64,000 nt of DNA from Isoetes taiwanensis (GCA_021234155.1 JAJEKV010000149.1:1-64000); one strand, 5' to 3'. Positions 1 through 12,105 are shown, numbered from the stretch's first letter. Program-made: numbers and translations. The notes: generated by a model not told the origin, from the sequence alone.

Positions 1-1340
1 CCAAGTACTTAACTAACAAGCCGCTGTAGGTTATCGACTACATGGTCCTCGATGCTGAGACCAAGTACTTCTCCCACAATCACTCTAGCCATTTTCCTAT
101 CCCACCGTGCCAAAACCTTAGCCAAAGTAACCCCATCCCTCCCATGGAGGTGGACCCCATAGCAGCCTGCCTAAGAGCGGATGCTTTTGCAAAGACGGAA
201 GAAGGAAGAAGGAAGAGAAGGAAGAAGAAGAGCCTGACGACTTAAGAGTACAATCGAGCTAGACTCGAGGAGGAACGGGCGACAAGCGTAAGAGGAGCTG
301 GTCAATCCTCGGTGCAGCCTGCAACACTGCAGTTGCTCCTTCACTCTGGGCTGCATCACAAGCCCAGCCCCTGTATCATCATCAACGGAGAGGAGCATCT
401 ACTCCTCAATGACATCCTAACCTCCCTGAATGCAGAGAGGGGGTTTCGACTGGATGAACTGCTCCACCAACTACGGCAGTCCGACTTGGACGACTTCATC
501 GCCCCGGGCGGCCACACCCGTGAGGAGGAGTTCCTCGCCTCCAGAACGTAGATGGGGATCCGTGAAAAAGACCACGAGCATCTTAATGCCGAGGTTCGAC
601 ACCACCTCCAACAAGAGGAGAGTGAATTGACCAAAGCGAAGTCGACTCCACAATTGAAGACTACCGGAGCTGACCGGGAGATAGAGGTCGACCTAACACG
701 GGCTGCATAGAGTCGGAGGCCAAACAAGCTGAGAAGTTTCCGGCCGACACACACAATGACAGTCCCCCAGGTACCTACCCGCCCCGGCGATGTGGGGAGA
801 ATAGCGGTAGTACACCGCAAGTTCAGCCCCCGGGGAGAAGAAGGAGTGTTCATGCTTATTGCACTCTCAGGCTTCGGCAGGCATGCTCGAATAGCGGCAA
901 ATGTCGACTATGATGTCCTAGTCAAGAGAGCAATGGCACTTGACCTCTTCGGACTTTGCCATACCCCATCGGCGCGGGCAGATTGGCGCGGACCCATTTC
1001 CACATCCGCCGCAAGAGGGTGGAAGAGTTAATTAGAGAGCCTTGCAGGCGGACTCGTCGACAAAGCGTCCTCGGGAACTTGGGTCATTCGGTAGGAACGG
1101 CCCAAGTTAAGAAGTTCCTTGAGAACAACCCATCTTACCGGCGATTTCAAGATTAGTTAGACTCTTGATCCCGGAGACTTTTTGTACTAAAATATTATAT
1201 ATATTATATATATATGAATATAATTTCTTTTGCACTTTAAATGTTTTGTTGATGTATTTTGTCCCACAACTATACCAACAAACATAAATAATACAAGAGA
1301 ACAAGCTAAAACTAACCATATAGCCATGAATTACTTGTGC
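1..1340 (+). other. Unclassified retroelement-like DNA with short broken reading frames
   Basis: This stretch is GC-rich up to about 1160 and then turns AT-rich, with a TATATA run near 1195-1215. Plus-strand frames give short acidic and basic segments. One runs from about 312 to 551; another, around 1021-1156, ends in a segment reading GHSVGTAQVKKFLE. None matches a family I can name. The base composition and the patchy frame breaks resemble the gypsy pol region downstream, so this is probably the 5' part of the same or a neighbouring retroelement. I could not find LTR ends or a primer-binding site here. Confidence 0.3.
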
Positions 1341-1374
1341 ATGCAGCTAGAGGCCTAAGCTCAGGGGAACGACA

Positions 1375-3320
1375 ATGCCGGAGACCACGTGGAAAACAGA
1401 GTCCGCCCAGGCCACCCCGACAAGGAACCTATTTGAGGAATTTGGACCCATGACCCCGGAAGAGGAAATATCACAAATGAGGGCCGGACCTTGGAGCGGA
1501 TAAAAGGCTTTTGCCGGGCGCACAAGCTGGGAGGCTGGTTCAGTGGACAACTCAGTTGCCTCAAAGCATCAATTTCGGAAAGTCAGGAAGGGACAAAGAA
1601 GAGTGAGCAAGAGAAGGAGGTCCTCCGGTTTCCGGGAATCCCTCAGACTCAAGTTCAGATCTCGCATCCGAACTGGAGAGGAAGAGGAAGAGCGTGCCCG
1701 TGACCGACCTAAATCTTAAGACAAAGCGAACTACCCGGATGGGGCCGTAGGGCGCCCATAGATGGGCGACAAAGGGACACGGAGCCTCCGACTACGTAAG
1801 AAGGTAGATTCCCTCGCGACCGGCAATGGAAGGCCCGCTTCGAAACGGTTCGGGAGAAGAAGTCGAGTTAGAAGCTGCAGGCATGGCTGGGCCTAAATGA
1901 GTGAGTATGGCAATGCCTATGGCATGAAGGATAAAAAGACAAAGCTGAGTAGCAAATGCGACCAACCTTGAAAGGGAGCGGATTTGGTGGAAGGGTTATG
2001 CAAGGCACCGGCTTAAGCGGGGATGCTTGTAAGTTCGAAAAGTTTGCTAAAGCCTTCAAAGCGCCATTACGATCCCAAGAGAGCACAAGTCCGGCCATGA
2101 TGCAACAGTTCTACAGAGGCAACCTTGGGAAACTAATCAGTCCAGAAATATACAGAGGAATTCATGAGGCTAAGGCTTTATGTGCCAAAGTTGGGCGAAA
2201 AACATGCAGTAGAGAGCAGGGAAAAAAATAGCGGCTAATATTAGCCAAATGGCGATTTTTTGGACATTTTTGGAAAAAGTACGGCTAAACTATAAAGGAG
2301 GGAATTTTTGGAAAAAAGAAAAAAATCGCCAAATATTTTTAAAGTTGACCTCCCTTACACCAAGGTTTAGCCAAACATAAGAAAGAAGGAGAGGAAAAAT
2401 TCTTCCACTTTAGCCAAACGTTCGAAAGTTTTCCTATGCATTTAGGGATAGATTAGCCATACTTTTTAATAGCTAATGTAAAATATGAGATTATTCATGA
2501 GATTATGGAATAGAGGTTGCTAATACTATATTAGATGGACAGTTTTTTGTTCTTCAACTAGTAGATTTCTATTATTAATATGTTCGTACAATAAAAAGTT
2601 TGGCATAGCATAAATGTTTGGCTAAAGTTTTATATAAAGATTCAAACAAAAATAGCCAAACATTCAAAAACTAGTAAAGGAAAATTATTCAACTTTAGCC
2701 AAACATTCGAAAGATTTCCTATGTATTTTGGGTTAAATTAGCCAAAGTTGTTCTAGCTAAACTAAAATATGACTTTAGTAATTTTTTCCCTGGTAGAGAG
2801 CTACATTGAGAGGCTGAACGAGGAGATCCGCAAGCTTGTAAGGGCAATAAACCTAAGACAAAGATGTCGAAAGCGTAATCCGGGCAATAAGCTTGCAGGG
2901 GCCGGGGAACTTCGAATAGCGGGCGAGGGCCGGCATTACGGGGATAAAGGCAAGGCAACAGGGAGTTATAGCCCTAGGGCGGCCGGTCTAGGTCCGGCTA
3001 GAGCCCCATATGGTGGCAACCCGGGGAAGCGGGCGGAGAAGCGGGTGTCCTTCAAGGACAAGCGGGGAAGGGTCAAACTACTCCAAAGCGGTCGCGATCC
3101 TTTTTCACGAGCTATGCCCAAGGAAAAAAGCGAGGAGTGCATAAGCGGCTTTGCTTGAGGTGCTTCCGGCCGGGCCATAGGGACGGTGGCGCCCCCTCGT
3201 CATGAGTCACGACACTGGCGGAGTTGGGAGATTGGGACACTTGTCTGCGATGGCGGCGGCGAGGCAGCCAGCGACTACATCGAGGGGTGAGTGTCATATC
3301 TTTGCGCAATAGACCGAGAG
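1375..3320 (+). pseudogene. gag: Ty3/gypsy gag remnant, interrupted by a MITE
   Basis: This is the capsid/nucleocapsid part of an LTR retrotransposon. A plausible start at 1375 begins M-P-E-T-T and reads NLFEEFGPMTPEEEISQM. A helical capsid-like stretch lies at about 1956-2216 (FEKFAKAFKAPLRSQ). After the MITE at 2217-2792 is removed, the frame runs directly from HAVES into YIERLNEEIRKLV, which shows that the MITE split a continuous gag. A basic, Gly/Arg-rich region follows (2900-3120). A degenerate zinc knuckle lies near 3150-3185 (C-x2-C-F-x-P-G-H). Several frameshifts separate these blocks, so no intact protein is encoded as written. Assignment rests on domain order with the pol segment just downstream. 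Confidence 0.6.
2217..2792. mobile_element. hAT-like MITE inserted in gag, 8-bp target duplication
   Basis: A 576-bp AT-rich element without coding capacity. It begins CAGGGAAAAAAATAG and ends with the inverse of CAGGGAAAAAATTAC, the terminal pattern typical of hAT transposons. It is flanked by a perfect 8-bp direct repeat, GTAGAGAG, at 2209-2216 and 2793-2800, the duplication length made by hAT transposases. Inside, about 100 bp is repeated directly (about 2390-2490 and 2678-2772, both containing TTTAGCCAAAC followed by TTCGAAAG). Removing the element plus one duplication restores the gag frame. It must have been moved by a transposase encoded elsewhere. Confidence 0.85.
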
Positions 3321-5487
3321 CAAGCGAAAAGTCGGTATAAGGTAATTTTACGGTAGGGAAGGCCAAGGCCAAATCTTTCATAGTCGATGGGCTTCGGGGA
3401 AGTAGCCATAACTTTGCATCCCCGGAATGGTTGAAATGTTGAAGTTGAAACCACTAAAGTCAAAGCCAAGGCCCGTTGTCTTAGCAAGTGTGGGCGATAA
3501 AGGCGGCGGCCGGCGTGCAAAAGAATTAACCGACATCGACTTGCCGGGGATTAATATCGGATAGGGGGCAGAAGTAATGGGCATTGGCAAGTAAATACGA
3601 CTTGATCATAGGAATGGAGTACCTTGGACCAGCAGGGGCCATTATTGATTGTGGAAAGCGGAAGGTGACCTTCCCAACACCCGACGGCAAGATCATTGAG
3701 ATCACAGGTAAAGAAGTTGTTCCCATCATGCAATGTATGTCTTCTAAGCGGCTGTTCAAGTGCATCAAGAGCGAGCAGGTAGCATACATCTTCAAGCTTG
3801 AGATTGAAGAACCGGAGTTGGAACAAAGCAAAGAAGACAAGGTGCTCAGCAAGTTGCCGAAGCAAATAGCTAAATTGATCACGGAGTTCCATGATCTCTT
3901 TCCAGATGAGATCAAGCAGCTTCCTCCTTACAAGGGAGTCGAGTGTGAGATAGCACTTTCGAACCGGGGAACAAAGCGACAAGCAAGGCTCCATACGAGA
4001 ATGGACGACGCAGGAGTTGGCCGGAAATCGAAGAAGCAATTGCAGGAGTTGCTCGACCTAGGCTTCATTAGACCTAGCGTCTCGCCATTTGGAGCACCCA
4101 TTCTCTTTGTAAAGAAGAAGGATGGCAGTTTAAGGATGTGCATAGATTATAGGCAATTGAACAAGCACACCATTAAGAACAAGTATGCGCTTCCCAGATC
4201 ATATGACTTGATGGATCAGCTCCAAGGTGCAAAGGTCTTCTCAAAAATCGACTTAAGGTCGGGTTATCATCAGATCAGGATAAAGGAAGAAGATATCCAT
4301 AAGACGCCTTGACGGCGGTATGGGCATTATGAGTTCCGCGGTAATGCCTTCTCGCTTATCGAATGCCCCCAGCGGCGTTCATGAGGCTCATGAGCGACAT
4401 CTTGGGGAGTTTTAGACACTTTTGTGATTGTATTCTTTGCGACATTTTGGTGTATAGCAGATCCCTTGAAGAGCACGCATTACAACACTTAAGGAGAGTG
4501 CTAGAGAAGTTGAAGAGGCACCGGTTATGCGCCAAGTTGTGAAGTGTCACCGCGCGAAGAGAAGGTGGAATACCCGGGTCATGTGATCTCGCCAGAAGGA
4601 ATCTCGGACGGATCCCCGCTAAGATTGAAGCGGCTATCATTGATGGCCGCAACAGAAGAATGTGCATGAAGTGAGAAGTTTTTCGGCCTAGCGGTACTAC
4701 AGGAAGTTCGTGGAAGAACTTTGCTAAGATAGCGGCCCCCGCCAGACTTGGACTTGGCGGAGAAAGGTGAAAAGAAGGCGAGCATTGGCACAAGAAAGCT
4801 GGCTGGGGTTTGAATTGTTGAAGGAAGCTTTAACAAGCCTGATCCTAACCCTTAGGACCCGTGAGAAAGATAAGCTTGTAGCAGACGGCGAGTAAGATAG
4901 CTACAGGCGCAGTGCTCATGCAAGAAGAGCGCGTGTGGTAGCGTCGACTCGGGAAGATGAACGACGCCGAAACGCCGCAGCTACCGAACGCCACGATCGA
5001 ATTGCTTGCGGTTGTCAGGGCATTAAGAATTTGGAGGCACTATCTTTTGGGAAGGAAGTTCCAATTGGATCTGAGACCATCAGAGCCTCCATTATATATT
5101 CGCAACCACACCTCAACCCGAGGAAAGAGAAGGTGGATGGAATTCCTTGAGGAATATGATTTTGATATAGTCTACAAGCGGGGAAGCTCAATGTGGTAGC
5201 GAATGCGCTTTTCAAGGCATCCCCGACAACTAGAGTGCATTGCAATGCAATTTCGGCGCTCTCGGCCCGATTTTGGTAAGAAGATTGAAGAGTCCTTGCC
5301 AACGGATGTGGATTTCGAGGAAGTATGGGCAAGCCTCTCTAGGGAAGCTAGAACGGATAAAAGAGGGGAAGCCTTTAAACATTATAAGAAGGAAGGCAAC
5401 CTGTTATACCATAAGAACAAGTTGTGCGTAGCCGAATCATCAGGTGTAAGGAAATTGATCCTCCATGACACGCTGCTCCTAGATTAG
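3320..5487 (+). pseudogene. pol: Ty3/gypsy pol remnant: protease, RT, RNase H, start of integrase
   Basis: The order is protease-RT-RNase H-integrase. The protease shows an eroded active-site region near 3379-3430 (GSSHNFASPEWL) and the downstream block [20 protein letters not shown] (from about 3600). RT is the clearest part, an open frame at 3584-4312 with [40 protein letters not shown] and [15 protein letters not shown], the conserved Ty3/gypsy blocks. The frame breaks at about 4312, just before the expected KTAF block. RNase H is visible at 4960-5200 (ELLAVVRALRIWRHYLLGRK, RRWMEFLEEYDFDIVYKRGS). The start of integrase is at 5203-5487 (LLYHKNKLCV). The YVDD catalytic region survives only partly (about 4390-4450). 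The element ends abruptly at about 5487; the integrase core and 3' LTR are not recognisable. Confidence 0.85.
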
Positions 5488-6600
5488 CCTCTCTAGCACA
5501 CTATAGTTTCGGCTCAGGTACAAGAACCACACCCGGGTTGTGGGTGAAGGGGCCAGGCGGCTAAGAAGGAGGTTCATGTTCGACTCTTGGGCGATCCCTC
5601 CGGTGTGTAAGGCCCTAGGGGATCATTGTGACTAAGGTCGATGGCTCACCACCGAGTGCTGGGTGAGGCATGGACTCGACACCGAGTGAAGTGGTGTACA
5701 CTTTTCCGGTGGGTTGGTCGAATCTGGGCGGGGCCCTCTAGTCACCTTGAGTCGGCATGTAGATCTGCGGAGGGAGTGATCCCTTCTGCCCCATCGAAGG
5801 CGGGAGGATGAGACCCGGGAATAGCCCCTTTGGCTATGCATCCGTGAGAACTCTGATCAGTCCCGACACTTTTTCGACCTACTACGCAAAGTGTGCACAG
5901 GAGGGGCGGATGGAGTGGACAACCCGATGCCATGTTCTTATGCCAGCCAAATCCATTGCCATGAATTACATGCGCAATGAACTCTAGAGACCAAGCCGTC
6001 CGGTCATCCCATCGAAGTCCGAGCCTTGGTAGGGATTCCCCATATGCTTTGTCTTGATCTTTATCTCGAGATGTGATGGACCACCCTTTTGGGGTGGATA
6101 TGTGATTATGTTGTATACCGACATGTATGTTTACGCTTCGCGACTAGGTAGGCCACGAGGGAGGCGGGTAAAATGACCCTTCACTCTTCCCCTTTGGAAC
6201 CCAAAATCCGCGGTTGCGGTGTCATGTGGAGGGCCCCGTATCGGCATGGAGCTGGTATGAACTCCTGTTTGTATACGGTGAGTGCACCGTATGCAAGTAG
6301 GGGACGTCACAGTTTCCATAGGTTGGAACTTGCCATTACCCTCGCAGGAGGTCCATATAGCGGTGTGGGGTATATTTTTGAGGAAAAGTACAATGCCAAA
6401 CTTCTTGGGCTTTGAGGGATCCACATGAGACATAGCACGTATCTTTGGATCGGACCTCATTCTTATTAGGCGGCTGGCTTTGAAAGCCACCACGATGTCC
6501 AAAGATGTAGCATGCAGCCTCATTCTTATTTTGCGGTGGCCCGAGAAAGCCACACGATGTCCAAACATGTCTATGTAGAAGGGTCGAAGCCCATCTTTGA
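5488..6600. other. GC-rich non-coding repeat DNA with a short tandem duplication
   Basis: No convincing gene. A tRNA-like B-box motif (TGTTCGACTC) sits near 5577-5587 behind an A-box-like stretch, so a SINE-derived piece is possible but weak. The block around 5958-6000 resembles 1325-1360 (both start CCATGAATTAC), which hints at retroelement-related repeats on both sides of the gypsy remnant. At about 6447-6575 a unit of roughly 66 bp occurs twice in tandem, each copy containing CCTCATTCTTATT and CACGATGTCCAAA. Confidence 0.35.
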
Positions 6601-8090
6601 AATAGCCTCAGACATTAATACTTAAAATTGAACCTCAATATGGCTTAATCATCTTGTCAAGAGCGCATTCAATGCCTCTGGTAAATGCCTCTGGTAAAGG
6701 AGCAGCTTTTAAGAGTCCTTGGCTGTCCAATCTTGTGACATTTTATTTCAGCAAAGTAAGATGCTTGCGTAATTAAGTATTCAGCTTTATTTTGTGTTTT
6801 TCCTTTGAAAGCTTTGAGTTACCCATAATGGTACCTAATACCTGATTATGATGGACGTCTTGAGAGAAGTTAATGACAAGTTTTTGCAATATTAATAAAC
6901 CATATACCTAAGTTAAATTTTAATTTTCACTAATAACATTGCCAGGCTTTAGTAGCCGTTGAAGATATTCCTGGCAAACCTTCAACCTTAGTGGTTTAGA
7001 ACCTCCAGATTGCTTCAGGCACTCTGAGCAAAAAGATTGCAAAGAAAAAGCTCAAAGTTTGAGTTAGAAATGCTATCTCAAAACAAGAAAAAAGGGACCT
7101 CAGAAAAACTTATGCCATTTATTGCTATCTGACTCGAGCTTCAATGCGATTTCAATTCAAGAAGGTGCTTTATAACATCAAAAGAATCTACGTTCAAATG
7201 CAAGAAAATATGCAGAAGACCTCCAAATCTGCATTCTTGACCAAGTCAAAACTTGGTCAATATCCCTGGCAGCAAGCTAAAAATTGCAGATGAGAAAATA
7301 CACAACATTTTCCACCTCTGACACTTTGTACTAACTCTATCAGATCTAGAAGCAAGGTGCATCAAGTTTTTTGACAAAAATTCATGCTTAGATGGTCAGA
7401 AACCTTGTTTTTTTAGCAAAAATATTGTTTTGATGCAAGAACCAGCAAGCAGAATTTTGCAGATTGTGCAAATGATACCTTTTTTTACTTTTGATACTTC
7501 TTATGATCTCTGAAAAGCCTGCATATGAGGTGCATCTATCAATTTTGCAAGATATTGATTTGTCCCACAAGATCAATTTTTTCAAATAAATGACGTTATG
7601 AATGACTAAACAGTTGGAATTCAATGCGTTATACACTTTTAAAGTAATTTTTTTGAGTTTTTTCAGTAGAATGGTGGCATGCCAACTAAATGATAACAAG
7701 TGCACCTATTCTTTCCTTGTCTGATTTAATGATATCTATGCCTAATTATCTAGTGCTTGCGATTTTTTGTTTTTCACTGAAACCACACTTCTATAAGAAC
7801 AAAGATTTGCTTGTACAAACTTATGTGAAAGTAGCAGAGTTTATCTTACCTGAGTTTTGAGTGTCATAAAATTTTTTACCTCATTGAGTAATCTTAGCAT
7901 AAACTGAATGGAAATCTTTTGTCAACGGATTTTCATTCAAAGGCATCATACAGCAAATTCTATCAAATCCAAGCTCTATTGTCTTGGGCACAAGATCAAA
8001 TATGAAAGTAAATGAAGAAATCTCGCAATTTTGCATCAAAAATTCATGTTTTTTGAAGCAAGGAAGGTTTTTCAAGCATCAAATGGTCGT
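6601..8090. other. AT-rich intergenic DNA, nothing recognised
   Basis: I see no domain-bearing frame, no strong repeat and no terminal repeats. The longest frames are below 110 codons and lack recognisable motifs. Confidence 0.5.
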
Positions 8091-8098
8091 TTTGGCAT

Positions 8099-8762
8099 CA
8101 GGGATAGGTTCTGTACGTAAATAATTATTTTTCTGGACGTATAAGGTCCAAAAATACGTATTTTTTGGTTAAAAATGTATTTCCCATATTTTTCCGTCGC
8201 CGGCCGGAAAAAAAAATTTCGCACAAGCGAAACCTCAGTTTCACTTACGCAAAAATTCAAAAAATTAAATAAATAAATAAATAAATTTTCGGCGTAAAAG
8301 CGAAAATATTTGTTTTAACTTCTTACGTAGCTTGTTTTTTGGCGTAAAGCGAAACGGAGTTTAAACACATAAATCCCCCTCCCCCTTTTTGAAAGTTTTT
8401 TCGTATAAGCGAAGTAGATGTTTTGCTTACGCAAAAATAGTTTCGCGTAAGTGAAACAGCTATTTCACTTATGCGGGAAAAAACAAAAATAATAATTGTT
8501 TAAAAATTTTCGTGTAAGTCAAACCTCACGCGAAAACAGTTTCATGTAAGCAAAACTGCTATTTCGCTTACGCAAAAATCCACTTTTTTTTTTTTTATAA
8601 AAATTTCGCGTAAGCGAACTTTAAATTTCGCTTATACGAAAAGTTTCCGATGCCGGAATTTTTTTTGCCGTATTTTTGACGTATTATACTTCAAATTTGT
8701 GCCGTATCATTCGAATAATACGTATTGAGTATAAAACATGTACAATATTGAACCTATCCCTA
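8099..8762. mobile_element. hAT-like MITE packed with TTTCGC/GCGAAA palindromes
   Basis: A 664-bp non-coding element with termini CAGGGATAGGTTC at the left and the inverse of TAGGGATAGGTTC at the right. The flanks carry an 8-bp direct repeat with one mismatch (TTTGGCAT at 8091-8098, TTTGACAT at 8763-8770), fitting a hAT insertion of some age. The interior holds roughly ten copies, in both orientations, of a motif close to TTTCGCGTAAGCGAAA or TTTTGCTTACGCAAAA, so a single strand could fold into serial hairpins. Small tracts of (AAAT)n and poly(T) separate the motifs. Confidence 0.8.
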
Positions 8763-8770
8763 TTTGACAT

Positions 8771-9297
8771 TCATCACAGGTAATCCAATTGATGTGATCG
8801 CTCAAAGCCCTCAAAATTCTCTATAGCAAAGAACCCACTTTCAAATCCCCACAGAATGGTAATGACTAAGCTGCCAAATCGGGACAAAAAGCCGGATCTT
8901 GGCTTGTTCAGGATTTAAGGCTCTTGAAAAAACAGCAGAAATACCCCACAAGCCGATTTCATATGGGAAGCCCTGGTCATATAAGGATTAGTCCATGTGT
9001 AATTATAAAATTGTGTGCTCCCTCCATGTGGGCTCTGGTCCGTTGCCACCTCACATGCCCAGAGGTATTGCATGGGGGCGGGGGGATTGGGGAAAATGAG
9101 TGACTAGACCAAGGAGGGTAGATAGAATTTTTTTTTTTCAAATTTGGCACGGTTCCCAAGAAATGAAATATGAATGTCATAACAAGGTCTTTTTCAAAAA
9201 TTCCTTTTTGAAGCTTTTTTTATGCTCTACAAGATCAGAGAATCTTTTTGCAAAAATGAACATCTTGATTTTTGGCACAAAAATGAGGTTAATTTGG
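8771..9297. other. Intergenic DNA, nothing recognised
   Basis: Mixed sequence with a G-rich run near 9072-9086 and a poly(T) run near 9129. No coding or repeat signal that I can support. Confidence 0.45.
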
Positions 9298-9600
9298 TGA
9301 TGCGGTAAGGTTATGGGATGATGTGGCAAATAGTGATGACATGGCACAATGAGATGATGATGTGGCAAGCAAAGTGGCAAAAGAACTTTTTTATAATCAA
9401 AACTTTTTGTGATGTGGTGATGAGGTGGGTGACACGTGTATGGTGAGGTGGATGTACTTGGGTGATGATGTGGATGACATTTGGCATTTTGATGATGATA
9501 TGGATTATTTGGTATAACATTTTATATTTTGGTGATGATGTGGATGACTTGGCATAATATTTGGCACTTGTGTACATACACACTAGAATTTGTGGATCTA
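9298..9600 (+). repeat. Degenerate GATGATGTGG-rich low-complexity tract
   Basis: The words GATGATGTGG, GATGACATGG, GTGATGAGG and GGATGACTTGGCA recur irregularly over about 300 bp. The spacing is not constant, so this is an eroded minisatellite or low-complexity region rather than a clean tandem array. No protein product is likely. Confidence 0.6.
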
Positions 9601-9699
9601 CTTGGCAAATTTGCTTTTTCAAAATTGTTTGGAAAAAAGTGCACTTGCTCTCCCTAGTTTTGTTTTTAGAGAGATAATATAGTCTTAGACCTTAGGAAT

Positions 9700-10056
9700 A
9701 ACCCAATTTGGTATTCTATGGAATTACATCCAACATATACCTCTAGCATGATTTGCCTTATTTCCAAGGAATGTAATCCCATTGCTATGAGTAGAGGCCT
9801 ATATCCCTTATCAATACTACGTATAAAATACTGGCAATGATTATTGCTAACAGAATAAAATCCCACTTACAGAAGACTATCTCTAGTTGCTAATCTGCCT
9901 TTTTACCCAAAATGTTCATTCTGGATAATTACATAGCAACTAATGAGGCTTTACATTGGAATAAAATATCAAATCAAGATTGTTTACTTCTAAAATTGGA
10001 TTTTAAAAAAGCATATGACTGCATTATTTGGAACTTCTTAGAGCATGCTATGAACT
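9700..10056 (+). pseudogene. L1-type LINE reverse transcriptase, first part
   Basis: Pieces of the plant L1 RT palm domain can be read across frames: ISKECNPI, a degenerate RPISLLN-like segment, MIIANRIKSHLQ, then FILDNYIATNEALHW and LLLKLDFKKAYDCIIWNFLE (about 9920-10045). This is the block containing the first catalytic aspartate (LDFKKAYD). Homology stops at about 10056-10068 and resumes at about 14935 with the next RT block, so the element has been split by inserted DNA. Frameshifts and stops show that it is dead. Confidence 0.75.
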
Positions 10057-10063
10057 GTGTTGG

Positions 10064-10290
10064 CAATATGTAGCATAATAACAGGGGTTTTTTTTGTGTT
10101 TTTGTACGCTTTTCACAAAGGTTTTCCTAAGATTTCATGGCGTATTCGAATGGATGTACTAATGCGTACATCTAGAGTGCACCATTTCTTAGTCGTTGAT
10201 TTAGCTTTTTTTTTTCAATGGTCCGACATCCAAGGGCTCACAACAAAAAGCCCTCTTTTTATTTTAGGGGCTGAACATGCAAGCCTCGTG
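10064..10290 (+). repeat. Dispersed repeat, copy 1 (pairs with 11670-11870)
   Basis: This segment and 11670-11870 share, in order, an ATAACAGGGG start, a TTTTTGTACG/TTTTTATAC block, CTAAGATTT/ATAAGATTT, GTACTAATGCGTACATCTAG and GAGTGCAC, then a CAATGGT block and a GGGGCTGA/GGGCTCGA block. They are in the same orientation and clearly diverged. The start lies exactly where the L1 RT homology ends, so this repeat probably belongs to the DNA inserted into the LINE. Confidence 0.6.
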
Positions 10291-11044
10291 GATAGCATTT
10301 CAGGGCATTCTTGCAAAAAATTAATGTTCTTGTGATCAGAGTGGAAACAGATTTGGATCTGTGTTGTTTGTTGCCATATTGAATCTGTCTGGGCATTTTT
10401 GGAGCTGCTTGATAGCAGTCCGGTGAGTTGTAGGCTCTTGATCAAGTCAAGTGATTGGCACTAAGATCTTCATTTGAAGACTGCCCACATACATTAGGGC
10501 ACGAAACAGGGCATGCAAATCTGCGACAACAGGGATTAGCAAGATAAGATTACAGGCTGTGAATATGCTAGCTACCATTTAAAGGCCAAAATCTTTCGTT
10601 TTCATGGCCACAATCTTGTTGGAGCGATTTAGGTCAAAGACCTTTGCTTCTGATAAGTGATTGCATCTCCAATCTTTGGCTTCAGTCTGAGGCAAACATT
10701 ATAAGAGTTATAGGTCTGGCAGGGGTATATCAAATATATTCAGCCATATCTGGAGCTTTTAAAGATACGTGTAGAATACAGGGCATGAAAGCTAATCCGA
10801 CAGAATGGAGAAGGTCTCTAGGTTTTGTTTGTGCCGTTTGGTTATTGGAGCTCTGGACAAAACACAGGCATTCAACTCAGCTGGAGATTTCGTCCTTGTT
10901 ATACGATTTGTGCTGGAGATTCCTGGTATTCTTTAAACGTTTCTATTTTCACTTCTTTCTCCACTTTGCTTATACATCATAGAATATGGTATTGTTTAAA
11001 TCCTTCTCACATATATGCTTCATAATTTGCCAAAGGAATTAGAT

Positions 11045-11427
11045 CTTGCCTCCTTATGCAAGCATTGTTGGAATTGTATTATTTTTGGGTATGCCAGCCA
11101 TGGACAATTGGATGAAGTTTTGCAATTCTTTACTGAAATGCAAATGCAAAGTATGCAGCCCAACCATGTAACCTTCATTGGAATTCTTGATGCATGTTCA
11201 AACATCATAGCTTTGTCTCTCGTGGAAAATGGGTTCAATGCACTTATCAATATGTATGGCACAATGTGGTGTCATGGAATTCATTAATTACAGCATATGG
11301 GCAACATGGATATAGAAAAGATGCCATTTGCGCGATGCAAGCAGAGGGCGTGATGCTTGATGAGGTTACACTTTATAGCATCATTTCTGGGTGTAGTCAT
11401 GCTGGCCCTTTGGAGGAAAAGCATTGA
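11045..11427 (+). pseudogene. Pentatricopeptide-repeat (PPR) protein fragment
   Basis: PPR proteins are organellar RNA-binding proteins made of repeated 35-residue helical hairpins and are very numerous in land plants. At 11080-11220 the plus strand reads WNCIIFGYASHGQLDEVLQF and FTEMQMQSMQPNHVTFIGIL, then DACSNIIAL. After a deletion it continues NALINMYG, and in another frame VVSWNSLITAYGQHGYRKDA, AEGVMLDEVTLYSIISGCSH and AGPLEE. These are typical PLS-class repeats, but with a missing segment and a frame change between them and no full-length frame. It is a dead fragment, probably carried in with the DNA that splits the L1 element. Confidence 0.75.
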
Positions 11428-11624
11428 TTAGCAAGATTTTTAGTACCTCCATTAATCAAAGTAGGATATTCGGAGTCTCACGCTCAAAGTCTAAATTTGG
11501 AGCCTATAAATTATGCAATTTAAAATATATGGTTTGCAATAAAACATCATCCATTTTGTACTTTTATTTTATTTTGATTTTTATTTTTTTGTTTACCTCA
11601 GAGTTTATCTATGTTTGTTTCTTT

Positions 11625-11870
11625 TGGGGCTCGAGGGGCCGAAATTTTTTTCTAATATAACAACCAACATATGTAGTAAAATAACAGGGGGTTTCTTTTG
11701 TATTTTTATACTTTTTTCCTTAAGGTTTTTATAAGATTTGATGATGGTATTCTATGAGACGTACTAATCAGTACATCTAGAGTGCACATACGCTGGCGTT
11801 AGATTTTGGTGCCAATTTCCAATGGTTCATCTATGAATTTCGAAAGCTGAAGCATGCAGGGCTCGACCTA
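11625..11870 (+). repeat. Dispersed repeat, copy 2, joined to a hairpin-family fragment
   Basis: From about 11670 this is the second copy of the repeat at 10064-10290. Just upstream (11625-11680) the sequence GGGGCCGAAATTTTTTTC followed by TAATATAACAACCAACATAT resembles the arms of the hairpin elements at 13770-14868. Two repeat families therefore abut here, and both recur within the same inserted segment. Confidence 0.5.
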
Positions 11871-11979
11871 ATCCATTTTAGGGTTCTATGGTTTCGTGCA
11901 AAATTTCTTTACTAAAGCAAGACCGGAGAAGGCCAAGGAACTTTGCATACAGGTCGCTTTTTTCTGATTTGTGAAGCCG

Positions 11980-12105
11980 AATGCAGAGCCGAAGAAGCAG
12001 AGCAGAGCAGAGCCGAAGAAGCAGAGCCAAAGGATGGGTTCTATTCTGTTTACAGCCTTCTGCCCCTTTTTCTTCTTCTACCCCTTTTTCTTCTTCTGGT
12101 GATGA
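11980..12105 (+). repeat. Short (AGCAG)n and CTTCTTCT simple-sequence tracts
   Basis: GAAGAAGCAGAGCAGAGCAG repeats at 11988-12030, and pyrimidine-rich CCCCTTTTTCTTCTTCT runs twice at 12060-12100. Low complexity only; the frames through it are not proteins. Confidence 0.6.
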
